From Rickettsia bellii RML369-C (lineage in GTDB: Bacteria; Pseudomonadota; Alphaproteobacteria; Rickettsiales; Rickettsiaceae): a DNA stretch of 64,000 bases. The position numbers and the translations under genes were made by a program. Within the stretch, counting starts at the first letter, position 1, and each line of letters begins with the position of its first letter. The stretch lies in NCBI RefSeq assembly GCF_000012385.1, contig NC_007940.1, positions 1,178,001 through 1,242,000 on the forward strand, in the 5' to 3' direction. The notes beneath the pieces are model-generated. The model was given only the letters and a program-made list of their open reading frames with translations. It was not told where the DNA came from and did not search any database. Shown here piece after piece: positions 28,813-38,825 of this stretch.

Positions 28813-31119
28813 CTAAAGATGCGTAGAAAATCTTAAGTGGAAATGCTGCGTATCGTCGTATTTCTTCTTTTTAACCGCAAAACCCCAATCCATTCTAATT
28901 GGTGCAAAGCGTGTTACCCAAATAAATCCAAAACCAACTGATGCTCTAAGTGACTTATCATTATAGATACCATTTGGACTTTGATATTTTGCTTTATTTA
29001 AGCCTACTCCCCATAAGCTTCCTAAATCCATAAATACTGCACCAGTGAGGTTAAATTCTTCAGGTACTGGAGTTGGGAAGTTAAGTTCAGTAGAAAATGT
29101 ATAATATCTTTTACCGCCTAAACCTTCATTAGTAACTTTTTCACGTGGTCCAACACCACCGCTAGCAAAACCTCTTAAGCTATAATCACCTAAATTAAAG
29201 CGATCTGAAATTCTAATAACTCGTCCGCCGAGTGCTGCAATATCACCTCCAGAAGCAGATAGTTTTAAAGTAAGCTTATTTTGTATGAAAGATTTATAAT
29301 ATTTACCATCAACTTCATGTTTCAGATATTTATTATCACCTCCAATACCAGCATATTCTTGACTAACACTTACTAAATAACCATTCTTCGCAATAATTTT
29401 ACTATCTCTTTGATCATAAGCAATAGTGTGACCAATAGCAGAAGTAATAAACTTACCCATTTGCTCCTGTAAAAATATTGAGCTTGATGGAGATGGAGCA
29501 CTCAAAGTATCACGTTTAATTAAATAATCTATTTCGTGACTTAAATCTTCTTTAATTTCATAACCTAAGGAAGTTTTACCACCTACAGAATGCTGTCTAT
29601 AATTTTGATCTGTGTTGGAAAGCACACTCTGACCACGACCGCTTTTATTGATAAATCCGCTTACACCTAGGGATAAATCACGATCTAAGAAATGTGGATC
29701 AGTAATACCACCATAATAGCTAGTAGTATTTTTACTTACCTGCACCCCAGCATTAAGTATTTTACCTGTACCTACTAAGTTATACTCTAAGAAAGAGAAG
29801 CGTCCAAATACCCCACCTGTGGTGTTATACCCTAAATCAAAACCGACAGAAGAAGTAGATTTTTCATCAACATCAACATTTAAGTCATATTTATCCTTGG
29901 TTTTTGCTTGAGCAAAAGTAATTCCTATCTTCTCAAAATAATCTAAGTTTCTAAGATTACGTTCTCCTTTTTCAATATAAGAACGGTTAAGTATATCATC
30001 TTCTTCAGATTTAAACTCTCTTCTTATAACATGATCTTCAGTTTTAAGGTTATTAATAATATTAATTTTATTGATATAAACTTTATCGGCTTTCTCTATA
30101 ATAAATTTAATATTGATTGTATGATCAGGATTTTTTACAATATCAGGATAAACATTCACTGCTGGATAGCCTACTGCTGTAAAATATTCTCCAATTTTAT
30201 CAGCAATATTTTCAACTGTTTTCATATTGAAAACACTACCTTGCTTAATATTGACAATTTTATTAACAGGAGTTATATCGATATTGGTTAATTTGTTTTC
30301 TATTGTAACATTGTCGAAATTATATTTTTCCCCCTCTTCAAGAGAATATGTAAGAACGAAATATTCTTTGGTATTATTTAACTCAGCTGATACCGAAATT
30401 ACTCTAAAATCTGCAAAACCAACTGATTGATAGAATTCTTTTAATAATTCTTTATCATATTCAATACGATCAGGTTCATAAGTATCATTACTATCTAAGA
30501 AACGAAACCAACGAGATTCTTTAGTTAAAACAATAGATTTAAGCTCTGAATCGCTATAATTTTCATTACCACTAAAATAAATATATTTAATACCGGTTTT
30601 TGGTCCTTCTGCGATATCAAAAATAACCTTAACTCTATTATTTTCTAAATCTTCAATTTTAGGTGTTACTATAGTAGCAAAACGTCCGCTACGCTTATAA
30701 ATTTCTGATATTTTTTTTACATCTAATTCAATTTTAGCTTGGCTTAAAGACTCACCTGCCATTGTATAAATCTCTTTAGATAGCATATTAGCTTTTATTT
30801 TAGAGTTACCTCTAAACACTACACTGCTTATAAATGGAGTTTCAGTAACGCTAACAATTAAATTACCATCGCTTGACATATCCATTTTGATGTTTCTAAA
30901 AAGTGAAGTAGCATATAAGCGTTTTATTGCTTCGTCTTCTTTTAAACTATTATAGCTTTCACCAGGTTTTAGCTTTAAATAGCTCTCAATAGTAGAGCGT
31001 TCAATTCTATGATTACCTTCTATAGTTATTTTACGAATAACTGAATCTGCTAAGGAAATGTTATAGTAAAAAATTGTTAATGTTAAAATTGCTAATTTAA
31101 TAATTGACCTGATTATCAC
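28813..31119 (-). CDS. bamA: BamA outer-membrane protein assembly factor
   Basis: Omp85 insertase. Signal peptide at residues 1-24, five POTRA domains over about 25-420, then a 16-strand barrel with the SLRGFASGGVGPR segment near 640 and FGFIWVTRFAPIRMDWGFAV near the end. 768 residues, normal length. The terminal residues are FHLRFSTHL, so the last residue is Leu rather than the usual Phe. It lies just after rseP, an order common in Proteobacteria. Confidence 0.96.
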   Translation of the reverse strand: MIIRSIIKLAILTLTIFYYNISLADSVIRKITIEGNHRIERSTIESYLKLKPGESYNSLKEDEAIKRLYATSLFRNIKMDMSSDGNLIVSVTETPFISSVVFRGNSKIKANMLSKEIYTMAGESLSQAKIELDVKKISEIYKRSGRFATIVTPKIEDLENNRVKVIFDIAEGPKTGIKYIYFSGNENYSDSELKSIVLTKESRWFRFLDSNDTYEPDRIEYDKELLKEFYQSVGFADFRVISVSAELNNTKEYFVLTYSLEEGEKYNFDNVTIENKLTNIDITPVNKIVNIKQGSVFNMKTVENIADKIGEYFTAVGYPAVNVYPDIVKNPDHTINIKFIIEKADKVYINKINIINNLKTEDHVIRREFKSEEDDILNRSYIEKGERNLRNLDYFEKIGITFAQAKTKDKYDLNVDVDEKSTSSVGFDLGYNTTGGVFGRFSFLEYNLVGTGKILNAGVQVSKNTTSYYGGITDPHFLDRDLSLGVSGFINKSGRGQSVLSNTDQNYRQHSVGGKTSLGYEIKEDLSHEIDYLIKRDTLSAPSPSSSIFLQEQMGKFITSAIGHTIAYDQRDSKIIAKNGYLVSVSQEYAGIGGDNKYLKHEVDGKYYKSFIQNKLTLKLSASGGDIAALGGRVIRISDRFNLGDYSLRGFASGGVGPREKVTNEGLGGKRYYTFSTELNFPTPVPEEFNLTGAVFMDLGSLWGVGLNKAKYQSPNGIYNDKSLRASVGFGFIWVTRFAPIRMDWGFAVKKKKYDDTQHFHLRFSTHL

Positions 31120-31210
31120 CTAAAACCTTCTTATAAGATTTATTTAAAATTTTTGCGTTAAACGTACACTATAGTAAATAATATTAACTAGAGCAAGTAA
31201 ATCTACCTAC

Positions 31211-32269
31211 TTAAGAGAATAAATTTTTTATATCGTTAGAAAAAGAAATTACAGTAAGGAAAATTATTATCATTATCCCTATTTGTAATAAAATATTTCT
31301 AGCTTTAATATTCGGTAATTTACCTGTAACTGCTTCATATAATATGAATAATAAATGACCGCCATCAAGTACCGGTATAGGTAACAGGTTAAGTAATCCT
31401 AAATTTACCGAAAGCATTGCTATAAATAGTAAATACATCTCTATACTATGTTCTAAAGTTCTTCCTGATTCTTTTGCAATAGCTACCGGACCTCCTATTT
31501 CACTTACTGATCGCTTTCCTACAATCATTTGTAATGCTGCTTTTAAAGTTACAACCGATACATCTATAGTATTACATATTGCTTCCGATAAACTTGATAA
31601 TATCCCTATTTTAGTGTGAACAGGTTCATTTTTAGCCATAATACCAATACGCAGTATTTTTCTAGCTTTTTCTACAACTACTTCTTCAGGCATTATACTA
31701 ACAGTAAATTCTTCACCTTTTCGCTCTATTAATAAAGTAGAAGAATTTAAACCATTAATTAGTATTTCTTTTTGTACATCACTAAAATCTTTAACTAATT
31801 TATTATTAACTTTAACAATTCTATCACCCTCTCGCAAATTAGCTTTTTCTGCTGGTGATTCAGCTATTACCTCCCCTATTACAGGCTGAATTTCTACTTT
31901 ACCAAGGCAAAAATAAAATCCGGCAAATATTATTATAGCAAGGAAATAATTAATTAAAGGTCCTGCTGCAACTATTAAAAAACGCTCAAAACAAGACTTA
32001 GCATAAAACGCTACTTTTTCATTTATTTCTTGCGTTTTATCCATAATGTTTCGATCATAACCATAAATCTTAACATATCCCCCAAGGGGCAATAAACAAA
32101 TTTTCCACCTAACCCCTTTTGAGTCTGTAATACCGATTAATTCTTTGCCGAAACCTATCGAAAATTCTTCGATTTTTACATTAAAGAATCTTGCAACTGC
32201 ATAATGCCCTAGTTCGTGGATAAACACCAAGATACTAATTGTTATAATAAATCCGACTATAGATAACAT
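31211..32269 (-). CDS. rseP: Site-2 intramembrane zinc protease RseP
   Basis: Membrane metalloprotease that cuts anti-sigma factors and spent signal peptides. HELGH near residue 18, four membrane segments, one PDZ domain ([22 protein letters not shown]) and the second zinc ligand motif PVLDGGH near 300. 352 residues, slightly short because only one PDZ is evident. bamA follows 91 bp downstream. Confidence 0.94.
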   Translation of the reverse strand: MLSIVGFIITISILVFIHELGHYAVARFFNVKIEEFSIGFGKELIGITDSKGVRWKICLLPLGGYVKIYGYDRNIMDKTQEINEKVAFYAKSCFERFLIVAAGPLINYFLAIIIFAGFYFCLGKVEIQPVIGEVIAESPAEKANLREGDRIVKVNNKLVKDFSDVQKEILINGLNSSTLLIERKGEEFTVSIMPEEVVVEKARKILRIGIMAKNEPVHTKIGILSSLSEAICNTIDVSVVTLKAALQMIVGKRSVSEIGGPVAIAKESGRTLEHSIEMYLLFIAMLSVNLGLLNLLPIPVLDGGHLLFILYEAVTGKLPNIKARNILLQIGIMIIIFLTVISFSNDIKNLFS

Positions 32270-32290
32270 AATTTTTTATTATTAATATGT

Positions 32291-32421
32291 AGGTAGACGA
32301 AGTTTAATTTGGAAAAGAGTAATCGGCTCATAAAATTAGGAGCGGCAGCAATGACTTAATACGTTGCTACCTGCACATTTATAGAATGACGTAGCCAATT
32401 TTCCAAATTAAACGAGTATAC
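32291..32421. repeat. Dispersed repeat, class C
   Basis: From GTAGACGAAGTTTAATTTGG to CCAAATTAAACGAGTATAC, inverted at the ends, with GGAGCGGCAGCAATGACTTAATACGT inside. It occupies the divergent gap between rseP and nusB, leaving about 50 bp for the nusB promoter. Confidence 0.8.
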
Positions 32422-32474
32422 AAATAAGTAGTTTTAAAGTATAGTATACTAAATTTAAAACTTTATTCCTTTTT

Positions 32475-32945
32475 ATGAGTTCAAATAAAATCAATAAGAA
32501 GTCGATTGCACGTATTGCAGCAATACAAGCTATATATCAACATATGTTACGGAACAATGACAATATAGATGATATAATAGAAAATGTACTTTCTTTTTAT
32601 CGCAACGATACTTCTATGACTGATTCACCCATAAAAATATCACTAACTATAAGTCATTTTAAAATGTTGGTAAAGTTGGTATTTGAAAATATTGATAAAA
32701 TAGATGAAATTATAAGTAATCATCTAGTAAATGATAAAAACCAAAATCATATACCTATTTTGCTACAAGCTTTATTACGCAGTGGTATATGTGAATTATT
32801 ATTTTTTCCAGATATACCTACTAAAGTAATAATTAATGAATATACAGATATAGCAAATGATATGCTAAATGATCACGAAATAGGCTTTGTTAATTCTATA
32901 TTAGATAAAATAGCACACGAAAATAAAAGATTTTATGACAAATAA
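32475..32945 (+). CDS. nusB: Transcription antitermination factor NusB
   Basis: RNA-binding all-helical protein acting with NusE/S10 in rRNA antitermination. 156 residues; [15 protein letters not shown] at the start and [11 protein letters not shown]...[11 protein letters not shown] at the end are the family pattern. rlmE starts inside the last codons (11-bp overlap), so the two are translationally coupled. Confidence 0.92.
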
Positions 32946-33618
32946 TTTAAGCGGTTATAGAAATAAGTTTGTTAGAGTTAAGACTTCTAAAAAACGCACT
33001 GTTTCTTCTAGTAACTGGCTAAGGCGTCAGTTAAATGATCCTTATGTTGCAAAAGCACGCATTGAAGGCTTTAGATCAAGGGCTGCGTATAAACTTCTTG
33101 AGATTCATGAAAAATTTAAAATTTTCACTCCAAATATGAAAGTAGTGGATTTAGGAGCAGCTCCAGGAGGATGGAGTCAAGTAGCTTCTAAACTTATTAA
33201 AGCTACGGATGGTAATTTAAAAAATAAAATAATTTCAGTCGATTTACTTGAAATCGAACCAATTCCTGGAGTTGAATCTTTTCAAAAAGATTTCTTTGAA
33301 AAAGATACTGAAGAATTGATTATACAAGCTTTAAAAGGCAAGGCTGATATAGTACTGAGTGATATGGCATCAAATACTATAGGTCACAAAGCTACCGATC
33401 ATATAAGAACTCTGCTTTTATGCGAGCAAGCTTTTGAGTTTGCTTTAAAAGTTTTAAATCCTTCCGGTCATTTTATTGCTAAAATCTTTCGTGGTGGGGC
33501 TGAAAATGAGCTTTTAAACAAAGTGAAACGTGAATTCTCTACTGTCAAACATTTCAAACCATCATCCAGCCGCAAAGAATCAACAGAAATTTACCTAGTT
33601 GCTCTAAATAGAAAATGA
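32935..33618 (+). CDS. rlmE: 23S rRNA 2'-O-methyltransferase RlmE
   Basis: FtsJ-family enzyme methylating U2552 of 23S rRNA with S-adenosylmethionine. The catalytic tetrad is visible: Lys in [14 protein letters not shown], Asp in [10 protein letters not shown], Lys in FIAKIFRGG and Glu in [11 protein letters not shown]. The SAM loop is [15 protein letters not shown]. 227 residues. Coupled to nusB. Confidence 0.95.
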
Positions 33619-33644
33619 ATTATTAATAATATTTAACTAAATGG

Positions 33645-33673
33645 TTGACATTTATTTACTTATGTTTTATGGT
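33645..33673 (+). promoter_or_regulatory. Candidate sigma-70 promoter
   Basis: Perfect TTGACA at 33645-33650, a 17-bp spacer and TATGGT at 33668-33673, upstream of the small membrane protein gene. TTTTATGG and CCATAAAA flank the likely transcription start and could form a hairpin in the leader. Confidence 0.45.
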
Positions 33674-33737
33674 GGTTTTTACTTAAGTTCTAGAAACCAT
33701 AAAATATGGTAATTCAATTTAATAATGGAGAAAGTTA

Positions 33738-34229
33738 ATGTTTTCTAAAATGTTTAATTATTTTGCTAGTAGTAGTAAAACGCATCTTGATAATACTCAA
33801 GAATCAGCTATAAATTGTGGTCAGCATTCTGCTGAAGCAGCAAGTTATGCCGTAAAAACTTTACCACAAATTCTTTTAGGTCTTATTACTTTTAAAGAAA
33901 TATCTGGCTCAGTAATGACAGGATATGCTTTTGGGTTTGCTTTACCAGAATTTGCAAAGGTAATAGTAAAAAGCCTTGCTAGTACAATATTTTTCCATCC
34001 TACAGCTAGTATGGTAGGTACTGTAGCAGTTACAGTAGCTGCTAATTCTGAAAATGTAGTAGAGTGCATAAAAAATACTGCTCATGCATTATATGACGCA
34101 GGATCTACCGTTTATGAAGGTACTTTATGTGCAGTAAATGGAGCAGCCGCAGCTGCAACTTTTGTTTATGATAATGTTTGTAGCACCGACGTACAATTAT
34201 CAGGAAATGCTATAGAAGCTGTATTATAA
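33738..34229 (+). CDS. Small Ala-rich membrane-associated protein
   Basis: 163 residues with hydrophobic stretches at about 40-70 (LPQILLGLITF...GYAFGFALPEF) and 85-105 (STIFFHPTASMVGTVAVTVAA), and a Cys- and Ala-rich tail. GGAGAAAG lies 6 bp before the ATG. No family recognised; it resembles small hypothetical proteins confined to Rickettsia. It has its own promoter and ends in a strong terminator, so it is a monocistronic unit. Confidence 0.65.
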   Translation: MFSKMFNYFASSSKTHLDNTQESAINCGQHSAEAASYAVKTLPQILLGLITFKEISGSVMTGYAFGFALPEFAKVIVKSLASTIFFHPTASMVGTVAVTVAANSENVVECIKNTAHALYDAGSTVYEGTLCAVNGAAAAATFVYDNVCSTDVQLSGNAIEAVL

Positions 34230-34240
34230 GTTTTCTATCA

Positions 34241-34281
34241 ATTAAGTAAGGTAAAATTAAAGTTTCTTTACCTTACTTAAT
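34241..34281. terminator. Bidirectional terminator between convergent genes
   Basis: 15-bp perfect stem ATTAAGTAAGGTAAA / TTTACCTTACTTAAT with an 11-nt loop. The 3' arm includes the TAA of the convergent START-domain gene. Confidence 0.75.
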
Positions 34282-34713
34282 AATTCCTCTCGCCCTTTCT
34301 TCAAAAGCTGCAATCATTTTTTCGGTTATTTTAATAAAATAGCTGCCAACTAATTTCTCAAATATTTTCGATTTCATTTCAAAATCAATAAAAAATTTTA
34401 GCTCAGTTCCTACAGGATGTGAAGTAAATTGCCAAGTACTTTTTAAATACTTAAAAGGCCCAGAAATAGCCAAGGTATTAATGAAATATTCTTTATCATC
34501 TATTATTTTATTAGTAACATGAGAACGATAACTTTCTGAAAAACCTTTTAACTGAATCACAAGATCCGCAACGATTTCTTCACTATTTTCTGAAATAACT
34601 CTGCTAGCTACACACCAAGGTAGAAATTTAGGATAAGATTTTATATCCCAAACTAAATTAAATAATTCCTGAGGTTTATAAGGTAAGATTTTTGTTTGTT
34701 CGAATGATGGCAT
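34273..34713 (-). CDS. RatA/Coq10-type START-domain protein
   Basis: 146 residues of the Coq10/RatA polyketide-cyclase-like family. The N-terminal ILPYKPQELFNLVWDIKSYPKFLPWC is the diagnostic block; FKYLKSTWQF and LKFFIDFEMKSKIFEKLVGSYF follow. In mitochondria and alphaproteobacteria this family binds ubiquinone and aids respiration; a toxin role (RatA) is known in E. coli. With coq7 in the same genome, a quinone-binding role is the likelier reading. Confidence 0.85.
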   Translation of the reverse strand: MPSFEQTKILPYKPQELFNLVWDIKSYPKFLPWCVASRVISENSEEIVADLVIQLKGFSESYRSHVTNKIIDDKEYFINTLAISGPFKYLKSTWQFTSHPVGTELKFFIDFEMKSKIFEKLVGSYFIKITEKMIAAFEERARGIIK

Positions 34714-34808
34714 TATGTAGTTCTTTTCTTTTAAAATAGCAATTTTATACTCTTTTTAAAAGAAAAGAATAAAAGGAAATGATAATATAAACTTCAATAG
34801 AAAAAATA

Positions 34809-35015
34809 TTAATTAACTAATATTTTTTTTCTTGGCGGGATATATACGGTTTCATCATCTTCTGCATGCGAAATTTTTTCCAAAAGACCAATAAAACGTC
34901 CCTTATTAGGCACTAGTTTTACTATTGCCCATCCTTCTTCTATTGCTTGTTTTATACGCTCTATATCAGCTTTATGTTCTGAAAAAGATATAAATTTTTG
35001 TGTTGGATTTTCCAT
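34809..35015 (-). CDS. Small protein of unknown function
   Basis: 68 residues from the ATG at 35015 (MENPTQKF); an in-frame ATG nine bases earlier at 35024 is also possible. AGCATGTTCATTGATC lies upstream. The core HKADIERIKQAIEEGWAIVKLVPNKGRFIGLLEK looks like a small alpha/beta domain, followed by the acidic-to-basic tail DDETVYIPPRKK. I know it only as a conserved small Rickettsia protein; function not known. Confidence 0.6.
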   Translation of the reverse strand: MENPTQKFISFSEHKADIERIKQAIEEGWAIVKLVPNKGRFIGLLEKISHAEDDETVYIPPRKKILVN

Positions 35016-35198
35016 CTTGATCAATGAACATGTTAATAAAAATTAATAGTATAATAAATTTTTCTTAATAAATCAAATTAATTTTATTACTTAGTTTGAT
35101 TATACTTGAAATAAGAGCATGTTATTATGATTTAGTCAAGATAATCTAGTTGAAAATTAAAAGTTGCAGCATTAATTTTGTATCGTAATAAAATTTTA

Positions 35199-35227
35199 TT
35201 GACTTTTGATCGAAAAAACCCTAAATA
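35199..35227 (+). promoter_or_regulatory. Candidate promoter of the STAND gene
   Basis: TTGACT at 35199-35204, a 17-bp spacer and TAAATA at 35222-35227. The block ATTGACTTTTGATCGAAAAA also occurs at 38258 with one change. Confidence 0.4.
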
Positions 35228-35259
35228 TTTACATCTAAAAATTAGAATTAGCAAAGATT

Positions 35260-37477
35260 ATGAAAAAATATATATTACTGACTATCATACTCTTAATGAG
35301 TAAGAATATATTCGCAAGAGAACAAATATCTAATCTTGTTACACCTGTTAGCTATTTTATAAATCATACATCACAAATAAAAAAGATCAAAAGTAACTTA
35401 ATCAAATATAAACAATCAGGCATATTAGGTGTGAGTGGTATGGGTAAAACTCAGGTTGCTAGGATGTACGCTTATGATAATAAGGCTGATTATGATCTTA
35501 TTTGGTTTATAGATTGTAATTTAGATATTGATGGACAGTTAATGAAGCTTGCTAAAGTTATTAACGCTCAAGCAAATTCTGCAGTCATTTCAGATAATAT
35601 TAGTATGGTAAGAAAGGAATTAATGACTTATCTAGCTAGTAAAGATAAATGGTTATTAGTGTTTGATAATTTAAAAGTAGGCGAGAATAAAAAAATAGCA
35701 GATTTTATTAATTGGGAACATAATGGCAATATTATATTTTGTTCACAGGACAGTGAATTATTACCAAATATCGTAAAAATTACTGCTTTTGAGGAAAAAG
35801 AATCTAAAATGCTTATAGAAAATATTTTAGAAAGTAATAATTCGGAATCGATAGAATTTTTAGCCCAAGAATTTAAAGGATATCCAATTCTTATGGTTCA
35901 AGGATCACAAATATTAAATCAGGTACAGGGTTTAAGCTTAAATGAATATAAGAAGCAAATACAAGGAGCTAATGATAAAATTGAGCTAAATATTAGACTT
36001 GCTATTAATGAGTTAAGTACTTCTGCTAGAAAATTACTAAATGAAATAGCTTTAATTAACAATCAAAGTTTTTCAAAAGAATTTTTAAATTGTATCACTT
36101 CGGATAAGGATCATTTAGATGATGACATTTATAATATTTCCAAATTTGCTTTAATCACTAATATTGAGCCAAATGAAGATAATCCAACATTTGAAATGCA
36201 TGATGTTATAGCAGAAAAAATATTAAAAATTAATGGATATACTAATAATAAAGAATCTATTGATCAGGTCGTTACTAATTATATAAGTTCTGTACCTTCA
36301 AGCGTGGTAAAGGCACGTATTTTTAGAAACGCTAAAACAGTATTAGGTAACATAGATATAATCACAAAAAACGCAGAAAAATATGATATACCCATAAATG
36401 TAATTTTAGGACTAAAAATAAATTTGATAACACAATATATAAATTCTTTAGATTTATATAGTGCTCAAAAATTAGTAGATTGGTTTAATGAAAATGATAG
36501 CAAAGGTAATTTTAAATTATCAAAAATGCGATTATGCCTCATATTTAAGTCTTATAGGTGGATATTATAGGCATCTTGGAAACCATCATAAATCAATTGA
36601 ATATGATATAAGAGCTAAAAAAGTTTATGAGGATATTCAAGGATATAATTCTTACCGATGTAATATAAATTATACTTTGGCACTGGCATATATTGAACTC
36701 GGTCAGCTTGAAGAAGCAAAAAATAATATTCAAATTATGGAGGATATGTTTAACGGTGGGTTGGTTGATAAAGCCGATATTATAACTTTATATTCTGCAA
36801 GAGCTAGATTGTTCGCCATGCAAAGTAAATATGATGACGCACTAGAACAAATTAATAATACTATAAATACAGCTGTAGAGAATGGAATAAATCCTCAAGA
36901 TGTATTTCTAAGCAATATATATCTTATTAAAGCAGATATATTAAATAACCTTGGTAAATATGAAGAAGCTTATTCTCAAGCACAACAAATATATGATATG
37001 AATAAGTTAGTTAAGAAAGAAAATCATCTGATATTTGGGCGTGTTTTTACTCAAATGTCAAAAGCAAAACTTGGTCTCGGAAACCCTAAAGAAGCACTAG
37101 AATATGCAGAAAAGGCTAAAACAATTTTCATTAGCGATACAAATAGACCTAATAAGGAAATTATTACATCACCAGATACAAGCTTGGCTAAAGCATTTGT
37201 TGCTGAAGGTAATGCACTAGCTAGCCTTAATAAAAATGATGAAGCAGTAGAAGCTTACGGCATAGCAGAAAACATATATTGGAATAACTATAAAGAAAAT
37301 ATGAAAAATGTAGACGAGATAAGTATTATGTATTTAAACGCTGCTAAAGCAAGCTGCCATGTACCTCTTAAATCTTTCTATAAAAACTTTCGTGATCATC
37401 AAATAAAGAAATTCGGGGAGCAGCATCCAAAAAGTATAGAAATACTAAAGCTCAATTGCCATAATTTAAATAATTAG
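35260..37477 (+). pseudogene. Exported NLR-like STAND ATPase with TPRs, frameshifted
   Basis: Two frames that join into one protein of about 738 residues. A signal peptide (residues 1-19, ending NIFA) leads into an NB-ARC-type ATPase. Walker A GVSGMGKT is at 57-64, Walker B LLVFDNL near 131-137, a GLPL-like GYPIL near 207, and an exact MHD motif (FEMHDV) near 312. The second frame (from about 36527) carries tetratricopeptide repeats such as AYIELGQLEEAKNN, LNNLGKYEEAY and LGNPKEALEYAEKA. The break falls at a run of five As (36522-36526): four would restore LSKCDYASYL. Mutation, slippage or sequencing error are all possible. Function unknown. Confidence 0.75.
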
Positions 37478-37482
37478 ACTAT

Positions 37483-37895
37483 TTGGTATTACTAACTAAG
37501 TATAAAATCGTCATTGCGAGGAAAAACTATAAGTTTTGACGAAGCAATCTAGTAAAATGCATAGCATTTTTATTATTTTCCCTAGATTGCCACGCTCCTT
37601 ACAGTCGTGTAGCTTATGACGATATCTATATACCGCAAATACTTCAAAAGTTGGTAAGTCAAATAAGCGGTGTGAGTCTGCGGAACGTAGATAAGTGAGC
37701 AAAGACGAATCCCGAAATTTGGCTTATACGAAGATTAACTTCAAAAAGAGCGAGGAGTTCATAAGACGAGGAGCGGCAGCAGTTACTTAATACGTGGCTA
37801 CCTGCGTACTTATAGAACTGTCACCAATTTTTGAAGTTCTATCTTAGTATTTACCAAATCTTGAAGTATTAAAGGTATACTTAATTAGTAATGCT
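37483..37895. mobile_element. MITE-like element interrupted by a second element
   Basis: Left end TTGGTATTACTAACTAAGTATA at 37483 matches the terminal repeat of the element at 28238. Its right half ATGACGATATCTATATA breaks off near 37629. The rest of that right end (TATACTTAATTAGTAATGC) resumes near 37874. The roughly 240 bp in between begin AATACTTCAAAAGTTGGTAA and end in its near-inverse TTTACCAAATCTTGAAGTATT. Confidence 0.65.
37636..37868. mobile_element. Inserted repeat element with 20-bp terminal repeats
   Basis: Bounded by AATACTTCAAAAGTTGGTAA and TTTACCAAATCTTGAAGTATT, inverted copies with two mismatches. Its interior contains a class C repeat in reverse (about 37727-37845: ACGAAGATTAACTTCAAAAAGAGCGAGG...CCAATTTTTGAAGTTC). 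No coding capacity. Confidence 0.6.
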
Positions 37896-37959
37896 GACTA
37901 TTTAGATAATTGTACAAATAGCTTTATTGCGTGGATTGTTTCCTCCTGTCATCCTATGG

Positions 37960-38710
37960 CTTTGTTGCGTAGATCAATTTTTCCTGTTTCATCCTGCGAC
38001 TTGATCGCAGGATCCAGCTTAAAATACTAAAATTATTAGTATTAAAAGTTGTTTTTCTAGATGCCTTAGGTACAAGCAACTAGATGATTACCTTAGAGCG
38101 TTTTTTGATCCACGAAACAATCCCTGCACAAGAATAATAATATAATCCTAATAAATGAAAAGTAGATGACGAAGTTTTGTTTTTATTATATTAATATCAT
38201 AATAGTAGCAAAATAAAGCATGTAATTAAACTTTTTTATACAAATTTATATTTAAAAATTGACTTTTGATAGAAAAACTATAAAATTTTTCCCTAAAATG
38301 GATGCATTATTGTATGATTTCGGTTTTTCCTTTATCATTAAAGGATTTAGTCGGCTTTATTGGAAAGGTAGATTTCTCATTTCTAACTAGGTTCTATTAT
38401 GTGGATTAGTAGAACAACTGCGTCATACCATGACGACATTGTGGCATGGACACCCAATTTTCATGAGCTTGACAAACGAAATGAGCGTGACAATCCAGTC
38501 AACTATAATATGTTATCTATTTATGGTATCTTGTGCCATAAGCTGCATCCTAATATAGAGGGCATTGCCCGTGTGGATCGAAAAGCACCCTAAGGTAGTC
38601 ATCTAATTTCTTGTACCTAAGGCATCCAGAAAAATAATAAAAATACTAGTATTTTTCAGCTGGACCAGTTCCCAAGCCACAGGGTGAGAAAATGATCCAT
38701 GCGGACAATC
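37960..38710. repeat. Class A repeat debris filling a long gap
   Basis: The 1.35 kb between the STAND gene and the kinase-like gene (37478-38825) holds no credible gene. Class A arms occur at 38009-38060 (CATCCTGCGACTTGATCGCAGGATCCAG) and, in reverse order, at 38560-38690 (CGAAAAGCACCCTAAGGTAGTCATCTA...). AT-rich sequence lies between them, including the promoter-like block at 38258. A 64-codon open frame at 38399 is a by-product of the repeats. Confidence 0.65.
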
Positions 38711-38825
38711 CATAAAAGAGACCACTACAACAAGTGAGCTAATGACATCAAGCGTTTTTTATAAATTGCCCCGTTCTTTTTAGCCGCTCGCAACAACACT
38801 ACTCTAAAATAGGTAAAGGTATTTA

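Noticed and set aside
37511-37702. 63-codon minus-strand open frame
   Set aside because: Lies entirely within the nested repeat elements.
38399-38593. 64-codon open frame on the plus strand
   Set aside because: Most of it is class A repeat sequence, with no ribosome site and no family resemblance.
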